Of a DNA stretch of 64,000 nt, positions 1-10,185 are shown in pieces. The stretch is from Phymatolithon calcareum. Lineage: Eukaryota; Rhodophyta; Florideophyceae; Hapalidiales. Below the pieces are notes generated by a model that did no database searches, was not told the origin of the DNA, and worked only from the letters and a program-made list of their open reading frames with translations. How positions within the stretch are numbered: the first letter of the stretch is position 1; the number at the start of each line of letters is the position of its first letter. Both the position numbers and the translations under genes were made by a program. The stretch is taken from positions 3,968,001 to 4,032,000 of the forward strand of contig OZ345352.1 of NCBI GenBank assembly GCA_977006965.1, read 5' to 3'.

Positions 1-2
1 GT

Positions 3-683
3 AATTTCAGAGCTCCTGCTCTTCCAATAACCTCACTCTTAGCCGATAGTGTTTCTAGACACCCAACACTATGGAAACCTGTTGATGTTCCAGGTGATGG
101 GAATTGCTGGATATATGCAACAGTTCTCTCCATTTACTACTGCACTTTAAGTTTAGGAAACGCTTTATATTTGAATCCACAAGATTGTAGAAGAAAAATA
201 TCTTCCCTTCTTTCCGAAGTGTCAAAATCCGATGAACATACGAAACATAGCTTTCTACGAAATATGAACCTATTAACTTCTCGACAAGGTGTTGCTCTAC
301 AGCAATTTTCTACTGCAATAGGATACAGTAACTCATTAGAAATGTTGTCCTCGTTTCTAAAGATTGGAACCCCTAATATTTGCTTGTGGGCTGCTGACAT
401 TGGTGACGAAATGAACTTGCTTTCGCTTGTATTAAATCAAAACATTATATCTTATAGTCCTTCTTCAACAAAAACACATCAATCTACCTTAGATCTAAAT
501 TCAACTATTGGTCCTTTGTCCCCGACTTCAGTCTACAGTCCATATCCAGATATTACGCTTGAGAACTCAGCAGTACCATTTCAAATTCCAATACTTTTCT
601 CAGACGGTAATCACTTTCAGTGTCTAATCCCTCCGTCCGATTTTGATATTTTCTCATTGCCCTCATGGGATTTTAATAATTAG
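3..683 (+). CDS. OTU-like cysteine protease, 5' partial
   Basis: The frame is open from the left edge to a stop at 681-683 (about 226 codons visible). It contains V-D-V-P-G-D-G-N-C-W, the OTU signature that carries the catalytic Asp and Cys, and near the C-terminus D-G-N-H-F-Q-C-L, which fits the catalytic His. OTU proteases remove ubiquitin-like modifiers, and in plants and protists OTU domains are also carried by transposons such as MULEs and Helitrons. Nothing in view shows whether this is a host or a transposon gene. The first in-frame Met (171) lies after the catalytic Cys and so is not the start; the true start is left of the window. The window opens with GTAATTTCAG, so an intron boundary at the edge cannot be excluded. 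Confidence 0.6.
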   Translation, partial: NFRAPALPITSLLADSVSRHPTLWKPVDVPGDGNCWIYATVLSIYYCTLSLGNALYLNPQDCRRKISSLLSEVSKSDEHTKHSFLRNMNLLTSRQGVALQQFSTAIGYSNSLEMLSSFLKIGTPNICLWAADIGDEMNLLSLVLNQNIISYSPSSTKTHQSTLDLNSTIGPLSPTSVYSPYPDITLENSAVPFQIPILFSDGNHFQCLIPPSDFDIFSLPSWDFNN

Positions 684-1620
684 AAATTTTTACGTACCGT
701 TTTCCACGTTTACAAATACGAATCAAGGGTACTCGAATTTTCTGGCGTGGAGTTAAGATGTAGTATTGATTAGTATTGATTGCAAGTGAGGAGAGTCAGT
801 TTAATCCACGTGCCGCTAACATGGGATATTTTAACATTAGCAGTGCGAAAAGTATGTTCTTTATGAATCGTTTATGATAATTTATTGCTGTCAATAGCCG
901 TTACAGTACACTTGCCACCATATCGCACCATCGATCGTATGAATAACATGTGCATAAACCGTCACAATATATGCGAGAGACAGGAACTGCTTCTTCGAAG
1001 GGGATACGAGATGTTTCGAATAGAAAATAGACCAAATTGAATAAATTATGAAACTTTCAAGAAATTGTACATCGCATTCTAAATCTCTGAATATCAAATA
1101 AACACGTTGTCTCGAAATATGTGCGTTTCCCGTGGGAATGAGGTCAAGATTTGGAAGAGAGAACATTTTTAACTCCGTTTCATCTGTTGTGGCATTATCT
1201 ATCTGAATATTTAATCCTTATCTATGGTAGTGAGTTTAGATAACCATGCAAGTACATTTTATCCCCTGTCGTCCATTGCACTAACTTAAACAATGAAAAT
1301 ATCAATGGTGTTCTAAGTGGACAGCTCAGCATTATTTCTGGAATAGTTACGTTGAAAAAACTAAAGTTATTTACAAATGTGTGGCACGATTTTACCAATC
1401 CCTCAATTAAAGGAAGAATTTCTTCAAATTTGACGTTAACTACAGTAGAATTCACAGAGACTGTCAGTTCGTGTAATCAAAAACTCTATGGCACAGGAAA
1501 ACTGTTGATTCGTAGTCCAGACAAACACATCACACATCTTGAAACCTATCACGTCCACAATACTTCTGAACACATCTCACACGTGGTGAAACCGTCCTGC
1601 AGGTCAGTGATGCGACTATT
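684..1620. other. AT-rich intergenic stretch, nothing recognised
   Basis: No convincing coding sequence on either strand. The small ORFs here have no recognisable domain and low-complexity composition. Confidence 0.5.
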
Positions 1621-1639
1621 GGGCTAGCTGGCGGTGATC

Positions 1640-2580
1640 ATAGAGCGGAAAATGGAAATCTGCAAGTTTTTTGAGAATATTAGTCAGCGAAGCAGTTTAA
1701 AAAGCCTCCTTACAAGTCTCATACACGTTCACAGAACCCCTGCAACACACTTGTCGAAGCCTGCCAGGCTCACAGTACATCTGAACACACCTCAAAAACG
1801 TTGAAACCTCCCTCTTAAATGATACCTTTGTAACTATTGGCAAGCTCGTGGTGCTCGTGGAGTTGCAAATCAATTCAATATGCAAAATCTGCAAATTATC
1901 TTACAATGTAAGTTAGGGAGGCGGGTCAAAACGCCTCTTTGAAAGTCTGAAAGAAGGCGGCAGTGTGCAGAATTTCTGAAACGTCCAACTTTTCAGTGGC
2001 CAAAATATTGGCGAGCACAAAAAATTATCAATTATTTTAAGTTGTAAATTCTACAAATTTTAATCTCTGAGTGGTCCAATGAAATCTCAGAACGAGATAA
2101 ATGTGGTCCAATCATTTCGACGATTTCGTCCAATGAAGCAATCGTGTCCAAGGGATACAGGAAACGGGGAGCTACTGGTGCTCGTGAAGTGGAAAATGAT
2201 TTCAATATGCGAAATCTGGAGGATTTGAGAGAATTTAAGTAAGGGAGGCGCTTCAAAACGCCTCTTCGAAAGTCTCAAAGAAGGCGGGAATCTTCAAAAT
2301 TTCTGAAACGTCCAACTTTTCAATAGCCAAAATATTGGCGAACACGTAAAATTGTCAATTTTTTTAAATTGCAAAATCTGCAAATTTTAATCTCTGAGAG
2401 GTCCAATGAAATCACAGAACGCGATGAATGTGGTCCAATCGTTTCGATTATCTCGTCCAATGAAATCACAGAACCCAATGAATGTGGTCCAATCATTTCG
2501 ACTATCTCGTCCAATTAAATGAATGAAATGATAGCACCCGATGAATGTAGTCCAATCATTTCGATAATATCGTCCAATTA
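1640..2580. repeat. Decayed tandem array, ~330-bp unit with nested 54-bp repeats
   Basis: The block GGGAGGCG..TCAAAACGCCTCTT followed by CAAAGAAGGCGG and CTGAAACGTCCAACTTTTCA occurs at about 1912 and again at about 2243, a period near 331 bp; a more diverged partial unit is at about 1640-1900. Inside the second unit, GTCCAATGAAATCACAGAAC followed by GATGAATGTGGTCCAATC repeats at 2401, 2455 and 2509 (54-bp period), with a fourth partial unit near 2572 after a 9-bp insertion. It is a minisatellite nested in a larger unit. No coding function is seen. Confidence 0.75.
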
Positions 2581-2629
2581 AATTCTTAGAAACATGGGTG
2601 TCATAACTCAACATCTCCGCTAATACCAT

Positions 2630-2671
2630 AACTAAAGTTATGGAACTAAAGTTATGGAACTAAAGTTATGG
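2630..2671. repeat. Three 14-bp tandem repeats
   Basis: AACTAAAGTTATGG is repeated three times head to tail, directly after the 54-bp array. Confidence 0.85.
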
Positions 2672-3132
2672 AATTGGTCTTGGCAGAAGATTGAAGAACT
2701 TTATAAGATGTACTTGAGGGGCTTGCAGGATTTCGTCCAACACACGCAAGAAAAAGTTGGCGAAGAAGGCCAAACAAGCATTGCGAAGCAATGACAATAC
2801 ACTCTTCGATTGTATGGGGCCCTTTAGACACGCAGACGTGCAATAGAGACAGAAGCTGAATCAATTGGCCACTTAAATTCCAGCACAGTATACGTTCTGC
2901 GAGCAGAAAACACGCAATTCGCTTCGCTGGAAGGTGATCAGAAGTCTATTTAAGTAATTCCCCCGTAGACGTGTATACCTGAGCAATGTCAAGATTGTCT
3001 TTAAAACATAATGATACGACGGGAGTCGTGCGTAGGCTCTTGATGGGAGCGAAAATAAAGCTTCAAATATCCTATATAATCATCTGCATTATGCTGCACA
3101 CCATGATGGTTTGCAGCATTGTACAAACCGTC

Positions 3133-3240
3133 GATGCCAACGAAGCGAATGGACAAAGGGATTGAATATGAATGCAAAGAAGCTTATTCGTGCACGCACT
3201 GGAAGAGAAATTGGAATTAAGGAAATGTTACGAGAATAGA
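3133..3240 (+). mobile_element. LINE L-A 3'-end stub
   Basis: Translation gives G-I-E-Y-E-C-K and, after a frameshift, R-T-G-R-E-I-G-I-K-E-M-L-R-E-stop. This is the end of ORF2 as seen in the better L-A copy ending at 15739. Only about 35 codons remain, so it is a heavily 5'-truncated or eroded copy. Confidence 0.6.
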
Positions 3241-3647
3241 GTGTGGAAGAACGAGAAGCAGGCAGGGTTATAAGACATAACCCACGGGCGCGAGATGATA
3301 ATGCTCTCTTTTCTTTTTGAATAAATGTTTACTATCTCGCTCCCCGCGGGTGATGTCCCCCATCGTTTGCTTCCGTCAGAGAGGGACAGGTACCTGTGCG
3401 GGTGACAGGCAGCGAAGTACAGTTTGTTGCCCTCCCCCTGCTGTCGAGCGCAGGCGGAAATGCATATATTGTAAATGTATTTGCCGCTAGGCGGCAGAAC
3501 TGTGGGCCAGTTTATCGCGCATCGCGTCAACACACTCGTCCATATCATTGATTAATCCGGGCAGCCACTCTGGGTCTCTCTTGCAAGTCTACGTTCGCGC
3601 CCAGAACGATCATCGCTCTGTGGTTTGCTTGTTCCTCTTTTTGAGAC

Positions 3648-4208
3648 ATGGCTCCAAGTCATGAATTGTCATCAGCGAGCTGCATTTTGCTTCTTCTGCT
3701 CTTTGAACTTACCTGTGCATCATTATTCCGATGGAATAACGTCGACCATGCCACATGGGCGATGGCATGCGACTTTGTCGGCGATGACATTGGGAGGTTG
3801 CATGTCAAGGGTGAGCTGTGCTCCAGTGAGTGTCTAAAGGTCGCAAAATGCACGCATTTCTCCTGGACCAGGCAAGATAATGGCACCTGCTTCTTCAAAC
3901 ATTCTGCGCAAGTCCTTAAAAGCCAAGCTGTCCCTTCATCCGGCCCCGGTGATGTGTGCGGGATTATATTCTCTTCGCTCGCAGCGCCGTCTCCAGCAGT
4001 AGCGCCATCGTCAAAAGGAAAGGAAGGCGTCGAGGCTGGCCTCGAGGCTGGCCTCGACGGTGGTGAGATTACGGGGATCGTCATAGGCGTTGTTTCTGCG
4101 TTGGCAGCTGTTGCCGGTGTCATTGTTTCCATTGTTCAAAGGAAAATTCGTTTTAGGGTATACACTGATAAGGGCACTGGATTCGAGGCTACAGTCGATA
4201 CAGTATAG
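3648..4208 (+). CDS. Secreted PAN/apple-like single-pass membrane protein
   Basis: 186 residues. The N-terminus is a clear signal peptide (leucine core at residues 11-22). Residues about 30-105 form a cysteine-rich module in which G-D-D-I-G-R-L, C-S-S-E-C-L, K-C-T-H-F-S-W and G-T-C-F-F-K follow the PAN/apple pattern, a disulfide fold that binds protein or carbohydrate. A Pro/Ala/Gly linker leads to a hydrophobic helix at about 141-163 and a short basic tail, so I infer a type I membrane protein with an extracellular PAN-like domain. The start is the first Met of the signal peptide. A frameshifted paralogue lies at 9224-9779, within a duplicated block of about 1 kb. Confidence 0.75.
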   Translation: MAPSHELSSASCILLLLLFELTCASLFRWNNVDHATWAMACDFVGDDIGRLHVKGELCSSECLKVAKCTHFSWTRQDNGTCFFKHSAQVLKSQAVPSSGPGDVCGIIFSSLAAPSPAVAPSSKGKEGVEAGLEAGLDGGEITGIVIGVVSALAAVAGVIVSIVQRKIRFRVYTDKGTGFEATVDTV

Positions 4209-4428
4209 AATAGACAGTATAGAATAGAGTATTCAGCATTCGCAAATTGCGCTGGCGATTCAACTACACATAGAAATACATAGTGGAGCATTTGTCTTCC
4301 TTTCTCGCGCACATGGGTCTCTGATGAGAAGGTTTGAGGTTATTTGGTGTGCCGCCCGCGAAGCTAAAAGTAAAGTGGTGATTTTCGAGTTCAAATATAT
4401 CTATTTGTTGCAGGTTTGGCTACGAATC

Positions 4429-4930
4429 TCAGTTAATCCTGGAAGTATTCTTTACCTGAGTACTGTACCTGGACCTGCTGTTTTCTTCTTCCCAAACACT
4501 TGAAGAAAAAAAAGTTTCGGTCAGTTCTTCATCTACAAAACTTTCGTTTCCTGGATATAAGTAGAGCATTTCGGGCTCCAAGACCCGCACAAAATTATCA
4601 ATTGGATGCAATCTCCTACCGGAAGAAAGCTGCTCAGCGACAATACTTCCTTCCTTGGGGCCCATATATTTCATTGGTGGCATAATTATGCGTCTTGTTT
4701 CCTCCTCAGTGATGCCGTCCTCTGAGCGCATCGCAAAATTTCATTTCTCTTGCCTTCTGAGTGTGCATTGTCTTCTTCCTCCACGCTATGTTCAAATACA
4801 AGTTCCTCTGTGTAGCGCCCGCTGTTATGTCGCTGTCCCAAGGCGGTCTCTTTTTCCTCTCGCGACTGTACGCCGCACAACTTGGATCGCGATAGTCATG
4901 CTGCTCGTGGTAGGTGATCTGTTGGGCCAT
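4429..4930 (-). pseudogene. Unrecognised, possibly decayed coding region
   Basis: On the minus strand three overlapping frames give a run of hydrophilic, Glu-rich sequence, including the 100-residue frame 4429-4731 (G-I-T-E-E-E-T-R-R-I-I-M-P-P-M-K and P-I-D-N-F-V-R-V-L). Composition resembles real protein more than the neighbouring sequence does, but no domain is recognised and frames must be changed to read through. It may be a gag-like or host gene remnant. Confidence 0.2.
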
Positions 4931-5359
4931 ACTTGCACGTGTCTCTCGTGTGTCTATGCGCTGTATAGCTGTCTTTTGCGTAGGTTGTAGAATATAAGCT
5001 AGTTAGTTCCTTCCTCTGAGTAAAGGAAGGTGGGGAGTTCTTCGGATTCTGGCTCGATTGCTTGGATCAAGCACGCGCAATGTTCGCCTGACAGTCCCTT
5101 CGACCACGCGGAGTCGGAGTTCTTCCCACCCTTTCCTGACCGCAACCGTTTCGGCGCGCAAGCCGGTGCGTCGACAACCGCGTTCAGGTTTCCCTTTCCG
5201 TTTTTCGTGCGTCCGTGCGAAGGTCGACGGCCAAGCCATGGTCGCCGCCTAAAGACGGCGTCGTTTTCTCCTTCCTTTCTCTTTTGCCTTTCGTCATCTC
5301 GTAAGCGGCGCAGTGGACGTCCGTTCGACTAGTCTCCACGCTTATTCTTCTCCGTTTTC

Positions 5360-5720
5360 TCGAAGGCCCGCGCTCGTGTTCGTCCACACGATCGCTGGAG
5401 TTACCATATGGCAATCTTACCGGTTTTGTGTTGCAAGTTGCGCTTATCATCTGGACCTAAGTGCTCCTCACGTCGAGCTTCCGAGGCCTGGTCGGCCTAG
5501 CCTCGCCCTCGTATCTCATCCATGCGACCGCTTGTGTTCCCGCAAAGCTGTGGAGTGTCCTCCGTGACCTGCATTACCGACTTCGCCCTGGTTCAAGTCG
5601 CGTCTATCTCTATTCACCCTCATCTACCTCGTCAAGCTTCTGAAGCCCTGTTCGGTGTAGCCTTGCGCTCGTGTTCTACGTTCACGACCGCTTGCGTTCC
5701 CGCAAAGCCATGGAGTACTA
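5360..5720. repeat. Diverged internal repeats in a GC/pyrimidine-rich block
   Basis: The phrase GCGCTCGTGTTC..CACGATCGC at about 5368, its counterpart at about 5500-5545 and again at about 5660-5715 share CGACCGCTTG-GTTCCCGCAAAGC. The period is about 130-160 bp. The block 5000-5920 is unusually pyrimidine-rich on the plus strand. No gene is recognised in 4940-6240. Confidence 0.45.
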
Positions 5721-6239
5721 CGATTGTGGACGCCTATTTTGTCCGCTGGTCTGGGGGTTTCGTTGCTTGTCTTTCTTTCCTCCTCTTTTGTCTTGTCTCT
5801 CCCGCTCTTTTCTTCTCTCTCCTCGCTTGGGCTTTTCTCTCCCATGTGGCGTCGGGTTCTTTGGAGCCTGGCGCTACACTCTGCTCCACCTTCGTACTCT
5901 AAGTCACTAGATTCTGGAGAATGAACAGGATAAACCAAACTCACGATTGAAGTTTGCAATGCTGGATTTAGTCTTTCTGTGGGCTGGGCACTGCTGTGTG
6001 GTCTGCCTTCCGCTCTTCTCTTCCGACTTCTTCTATTCAACTCTCGTGCGCCGAATTGCTTTCTGCGCAACAAATGAGCATCTTCTTCTTCTAGTGCTGA
6101 TCCTTCTGTCGCGAACTGTGTTTAGGTCCATCGTTCTAGAAGATGCTTCTTGCAACTCAGATTTTCCGGTTGTTGAAAGTCCCAAAGTTGTAAACAATTC
6201 AGTCCATATTTTTTCTTGCCGTTTGAAACCCATTGGATT

Positions 6240-8150
6240 CAAAAAACTATGTTGATGAAAATAGAGTTATTGAAAACCCGTGTACTTACTATCGAATGAG
6301 CGTGGGGCTTGTTCAGATTTATCCATCGTGGAGCAGTGCTTGCTGAGGAGGAACAATGTGAAAACGGGAAGGCGCCAACATGTATTCTTTCTTTCTTTCT
6401 TTCTTTTATTGCGGGATTTATCAGAGCTGGTAAACAACTCCACATCCTTACGGCTCCAGTAGACTTAACAGATACGAGTGGTACTTGATGTCACAACAGC
6501 TGCCCAAGCTGCACAATGTGCAGACCTTGGGGAAGCTTAACATCTATATCGCTACATAGCCAATCTTCAGTCGCCGTCCTTCAAAGGGATGCCCCGGGTT
6601 GGAAACCATTTAGGACGCTCACGGTAGCTAGTCATCTCGCTGCCTTCTTTCATCTTCTTCTGTCTTCTCTCCCAGCTTCCTTGAGCGTTGCGGCACACCA
6701 CTCAGGGCGGAATCCATGTAACATGTATTCTGCCTTCGCTCTTCGGAAGCGAGTGGTGTTGAACAGCTTCTTGCTCAAGCTCGACATGCTCTGCCTGTAT
6801 GAAGCGAACAAGCTTTACTTGAGCTATGCAGTACTGGTCCTATATTATTGCTAGGAACTTAAGGGTAGTGGAGAAGTAAGTTGAAATAATGTTTGAGCTT
6901 AGAATCCGCAGTGAATACTTCGAAAAGAATTTGTAAGATATCACAAATGGTACACGTGTTGGGCAGAAAGCCGGAAATGCAGGCGACAATTTGGCGAGCA
7001 TATGCGCTTCTTTGAAGGATATCATACGTTGGGAGTTCGGCCCAGAAACCAACGTTAGAAGTTGAGCAATCTTGTTCGCTGCTCGGCAACGCGTCCGCAC
7101 GTTGAATATGCTCCGTGATACCGACTCAAAAACGTTTAGAAATTTCATGCATGCACCGTGGCTCAGGCATTGATGATATTCAGATATCGATTATTTTAAG
7201 AATCTTTGAATTTAGATAAATATGTGGGGATACTGTCTTGGACTTCGTGCTCGGACTACACGTAGTACCTCGTGTACTCTTCACGACGGATTGCATGTAC
7301 TACTAGCGACCCTTAATTGGGTCCGCTTACAGTTCGGACACAGTCTCTCAGCCCTACTTAAGTCGCTCTAGTCTTCCTCCGTAGGACAGAGGGAGACAGC
7401 ATGGATTGGTAGGAAGTAAAGCACAGACTCTTTCCTTCCAGTTTACCAATCCAGCACTTTGGCCAACTGTTTGGACTATTGTGCTCCAAGTTTGCACAAC
7501 AGATACCGTATTCGTGGGTGCCTCTTGTATTCTGAAACCGGAAGATATACAAAATTCGATGGTCCAATTAGCGATGATTGCATGTATCATTCAATCATTT
7601 TAACATATAAAATCTACAGTATACACGGTTAACTCTCTGACTCCGTACACATGTGCCCAGTACTGTGAGCAAACAGGGTTTTTGGTGGGAGAACGTGTAG
7701 TACACAAAAGGCAGAATGCTAATTCCCGGCCTACGACCGACCGCGGAACCGCGCAAGTGCTCACCTACGACCGGTGACGCAGAGTTGCCTACCTTAAGCT
7801 TTGTGCACGCGAACGTCTTTTACTCCTTACTTCGGTTCCTTCCACTGCTTGCTACTTAATGCCCGTGTATATAGTAATCTACTTGACCCCAGATAGGACC
7901 ACTGCCCCTGTGGTCCAGATACACATATAATCTCCTTTTGGTCCTATTAATGAGAAATCTCCCCCCTTGTGGTTCAGACTCATCATGAGCCTCGACCGAG
8001 GACCGCCGTGCACGTCGGCTGCACAGAGCGGACATGCCCCAAATATTTCACAAGTACGAGAGGGTTAACCGTGCGTTCTTGTCACCACATTTCGCATTCA
8101 GCAATTTTCTTCACACGTGTGGTGAGGAAAACTTTGCTTCCTTGACTTCG
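6240..8150. other. Nearly 2 kb with no recognised gene
   Basis: Short ORFs only. It includes a TTCT microsatellite at about 6385-6406. No transposon ends or host-gene fragments are recognised. Confidence 0.5.
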
Positions 8151-8155
8151 GCGTA

Positions 8156-8553
8156 CAGTCAGACCTCGATAAATGGAACCTCTTTTTTAGAATAACCTCG
8201 GTTAGCAGCATAATCGAGTGCTCCACGAATACCGTATCCGACAAAATTTAACGAAAATTAAAGGATTCTAGAATATTTGATAGGAGCATTACTTCATGTT
8301 CGAGGTCACGGGGCATACCTTAAATTTTGTTATAATTTTGTTTAGCGTACACGGAGCATATCCTCACTCGTAGAATACTGTAAGTACTTTTCATGTTTCT
8401 CCTGCCATTGGCATACAGTACAGTAGAATATGGCTACTGTTCGGCACACGTGTGATCCAAAACTTATGATTCAAAATTCGACTTGAGAATAACCTCGATT
8501 TTGAGAATATTGGACCATTCCACATTGCCCATCCATTTATCGAGGTCTGACTG
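8156..8553. mobile_element. pogo/Tc1-like MITE, 398 bp, TA target duplication
   Basis: The left end begins CAGTCAGACCTCGATAAA and the right end is its exact inverse; terminal inverted repeats match for about 22 bp. A TA dinucleotide flanks each side (8154-8155 and 8554-8555). TIRs starting CAGTC with TA duplications are typical of pogo/Tigger elements of the Tc1-mariner superfamily. There is no transposase frame inside, so it is a non-autonomous MITE. The motif GAATAACCTCG recurs subterminally near both ends. Confidence 0.88.
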
Positions 8554-8716
8554 TACACATAACGGCTCGTGTCGTAAATTTAAAATTAAATCTTATTTTT
8601 CAAGTTTTGAAGAAGCATTCATACGCACGCTACAAACTGCTACTGTAATTTCCAGTTCGCTGTTTTCTGCGACAATCGCATTTTCCCGCAGCCAGAAAAT
8701 ATTCCCTAAATTTAAT

Positions 8717-8752
8717 ATTCTGTAAATCTTTTTTTATAAAGATTTACAGAAT
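8717..8752. repeat. Perfect 15-bp inverted repeat, 6-nt loop
   Basis: ATTCTGTAAATCTTT and its exact reverse complement are separated by TTTTAT, in an AT-rich gap. It could form a hairpin in RNA or be the relic of a small inverted-repeat element. No adjacent gene ends here, so a terminator role is not supported. Confidence 0.7.
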
Positions 8753-9223
8753 AAAAAAATTTATAAAACGCTTCGAGTACCACCAGGATATCGAAAAAGA
8801 GGAGATCCTAATCTTGCGAACTCGTTCAGTTTTTTACGTCCCTGCGCGCATTTTTCAAAAAGAAAAGAGAACATTGTCATCCCGCGCCCCGTGGGTGATG
8901 GCGCCCATCTTTTGCTTCCTTGAAAGAGGTACGCCGTACTTTACTCATACTGGTGACAAGCACCGAAGCCCAGTTTGTAGCCCTCCCCCCCCGCTGACGA
9001 GCGCTTGCGGTACAGTACTGCATATACTGTAACTGTATTTGCCGCAAGGCGGCAGAAATGCTGGCCAATTTATCGCGCATGTCGCCCACACACGCATTGC
9101 CCGTACTGTTGATCGATCCCGGCAGCCACTTTGGGTCTCTCATGCAAGTCTACTTTCGCGTCCAGAACGGGATCGGAGAAACTGATCATCGCTCTGTGGT
9201 TTGCTCGGACCTGTTTTTGAGAC

Positions 9224-9779
9224 ATGTCTCCAAAGCATGAATTGTCAGCAGCGAGCTGCATTTTGCTTCTTCTGCTCTCCGAGATTACCTGTGCATCATC
9301 ATTCCGATGGAATAACGTCGACCATGCCACATGGGCGATGGCATGCGACTTTTGCGGCGACAGCATTGGGAGATTGCATGTCAAGGGTGAGCTGTGCTCC
9401 AGTGAGTGTCTAAGGTCGCAAAATGCACGCGTTTCTCCTGGACCAGGCAAGATAATGGCACCTGCTTCTTCAAACATTCTGCGCAAGTCCTTAAAGCCAA
9501 GCTGTCGCTTCATCCGGCCTGGATGATGCATGCGGGATTCTGCTCTTTGCACTTGCAGTGCCGTCTCCAGCCGTAGCCCCGGCGTCAAAAGGAAAGGACG
9601 GTGCCGGGGCTGGCCTCAACCGCGGCGAGGTTGCGGGGATCGTCATAGGCGTTGTTTTTGCGCTGGCAGCTGTTGCTGGTGTCATTGTTTCCATTGTTCA
9701 AAGGAACTCTTACCCCAGGCCTGTGGCTGTTGCGAGCGAATCATGGCCTGTGGATGACCAAGCTGGGAAGTGGCCTTGA
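9224..9779 (+). pseudogene. Frameshifted paralogue of the PAN-like membrane protein
   Basis: This matches the gene at 3648-4208 along its full length: signal peptide, PAN-like cysteines and C-terminal helix. One base is missing at about 9410 (TGTCTAAGG against TGTCTAAAGG), and a second deletion at about 9492 (CTTAAAGCC against CTTAAAAGCC) shifts the frame again, so the three parts lie in three frames. The C-terminal part (9558-9779) keeps the transmembrane helix but ends in a different tail. Homology includes about 340 bp of 5' flank and some 3' flank, so the locus arose by DNA duplication, not retroposition. Confidence 0.8.
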
Positions 9780-9784
9780 TACTT

Positions 9785-10185
9785 GATGAAACGGGAATGG
9801 CCAGCTTGTACGGCAAACGTTGTGCCCGGGGTACACAGTATTTCTCCTGAACCGGGGGAATAGGAGAGCATTAGACCGGAGTTTTTATACAAGGGAAAGT
9901 GCATGTCCTGGCCGCAAAAAATTCTGTCGTTGTTCTAATGTCACTGCGTGCGAGACTGCGGTTGATACGTCAATATAACTTAGAGTATGCAGCAAGCGCA
10001 TATTGCGCTGGCGCTTCAACGAACTGTCAACTCCAACATGAAGATCTTCTCTCACTACCGCTGCTACAGTTACAAGCAATGAAATGGCGAATATTTATCC
10101 GGCAAAATGGAATCCATGCAATGTCCAAAATTCTCGTAATCGCATGTGGCCAAAGTCGAAGGTACCGTGGACATTTCAACAATGG
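9785..10185. other. Intergenic, no gene recognised
   Basis: Short ORFs only. The stretch near 9981-10022 resembles the 3' flank of the first PAN-like copy (about 4226-4266), which extends the duplication. Confidence 0.4.

Noticed and set aside
1640-2671. CRISPR array
   Set aside because: The repeats are diverged, spacing is uneven and 'spacers' are not unique; the genome is eukaryotic.
5003-5910. Protein-coding gene in the pyrimidine-rich block
   Set aside because: Many overlapping frames on both strands reflect base composition. No domain is seen, and the Ser/Phe/Leu-rich translations look like non-coding sequence.
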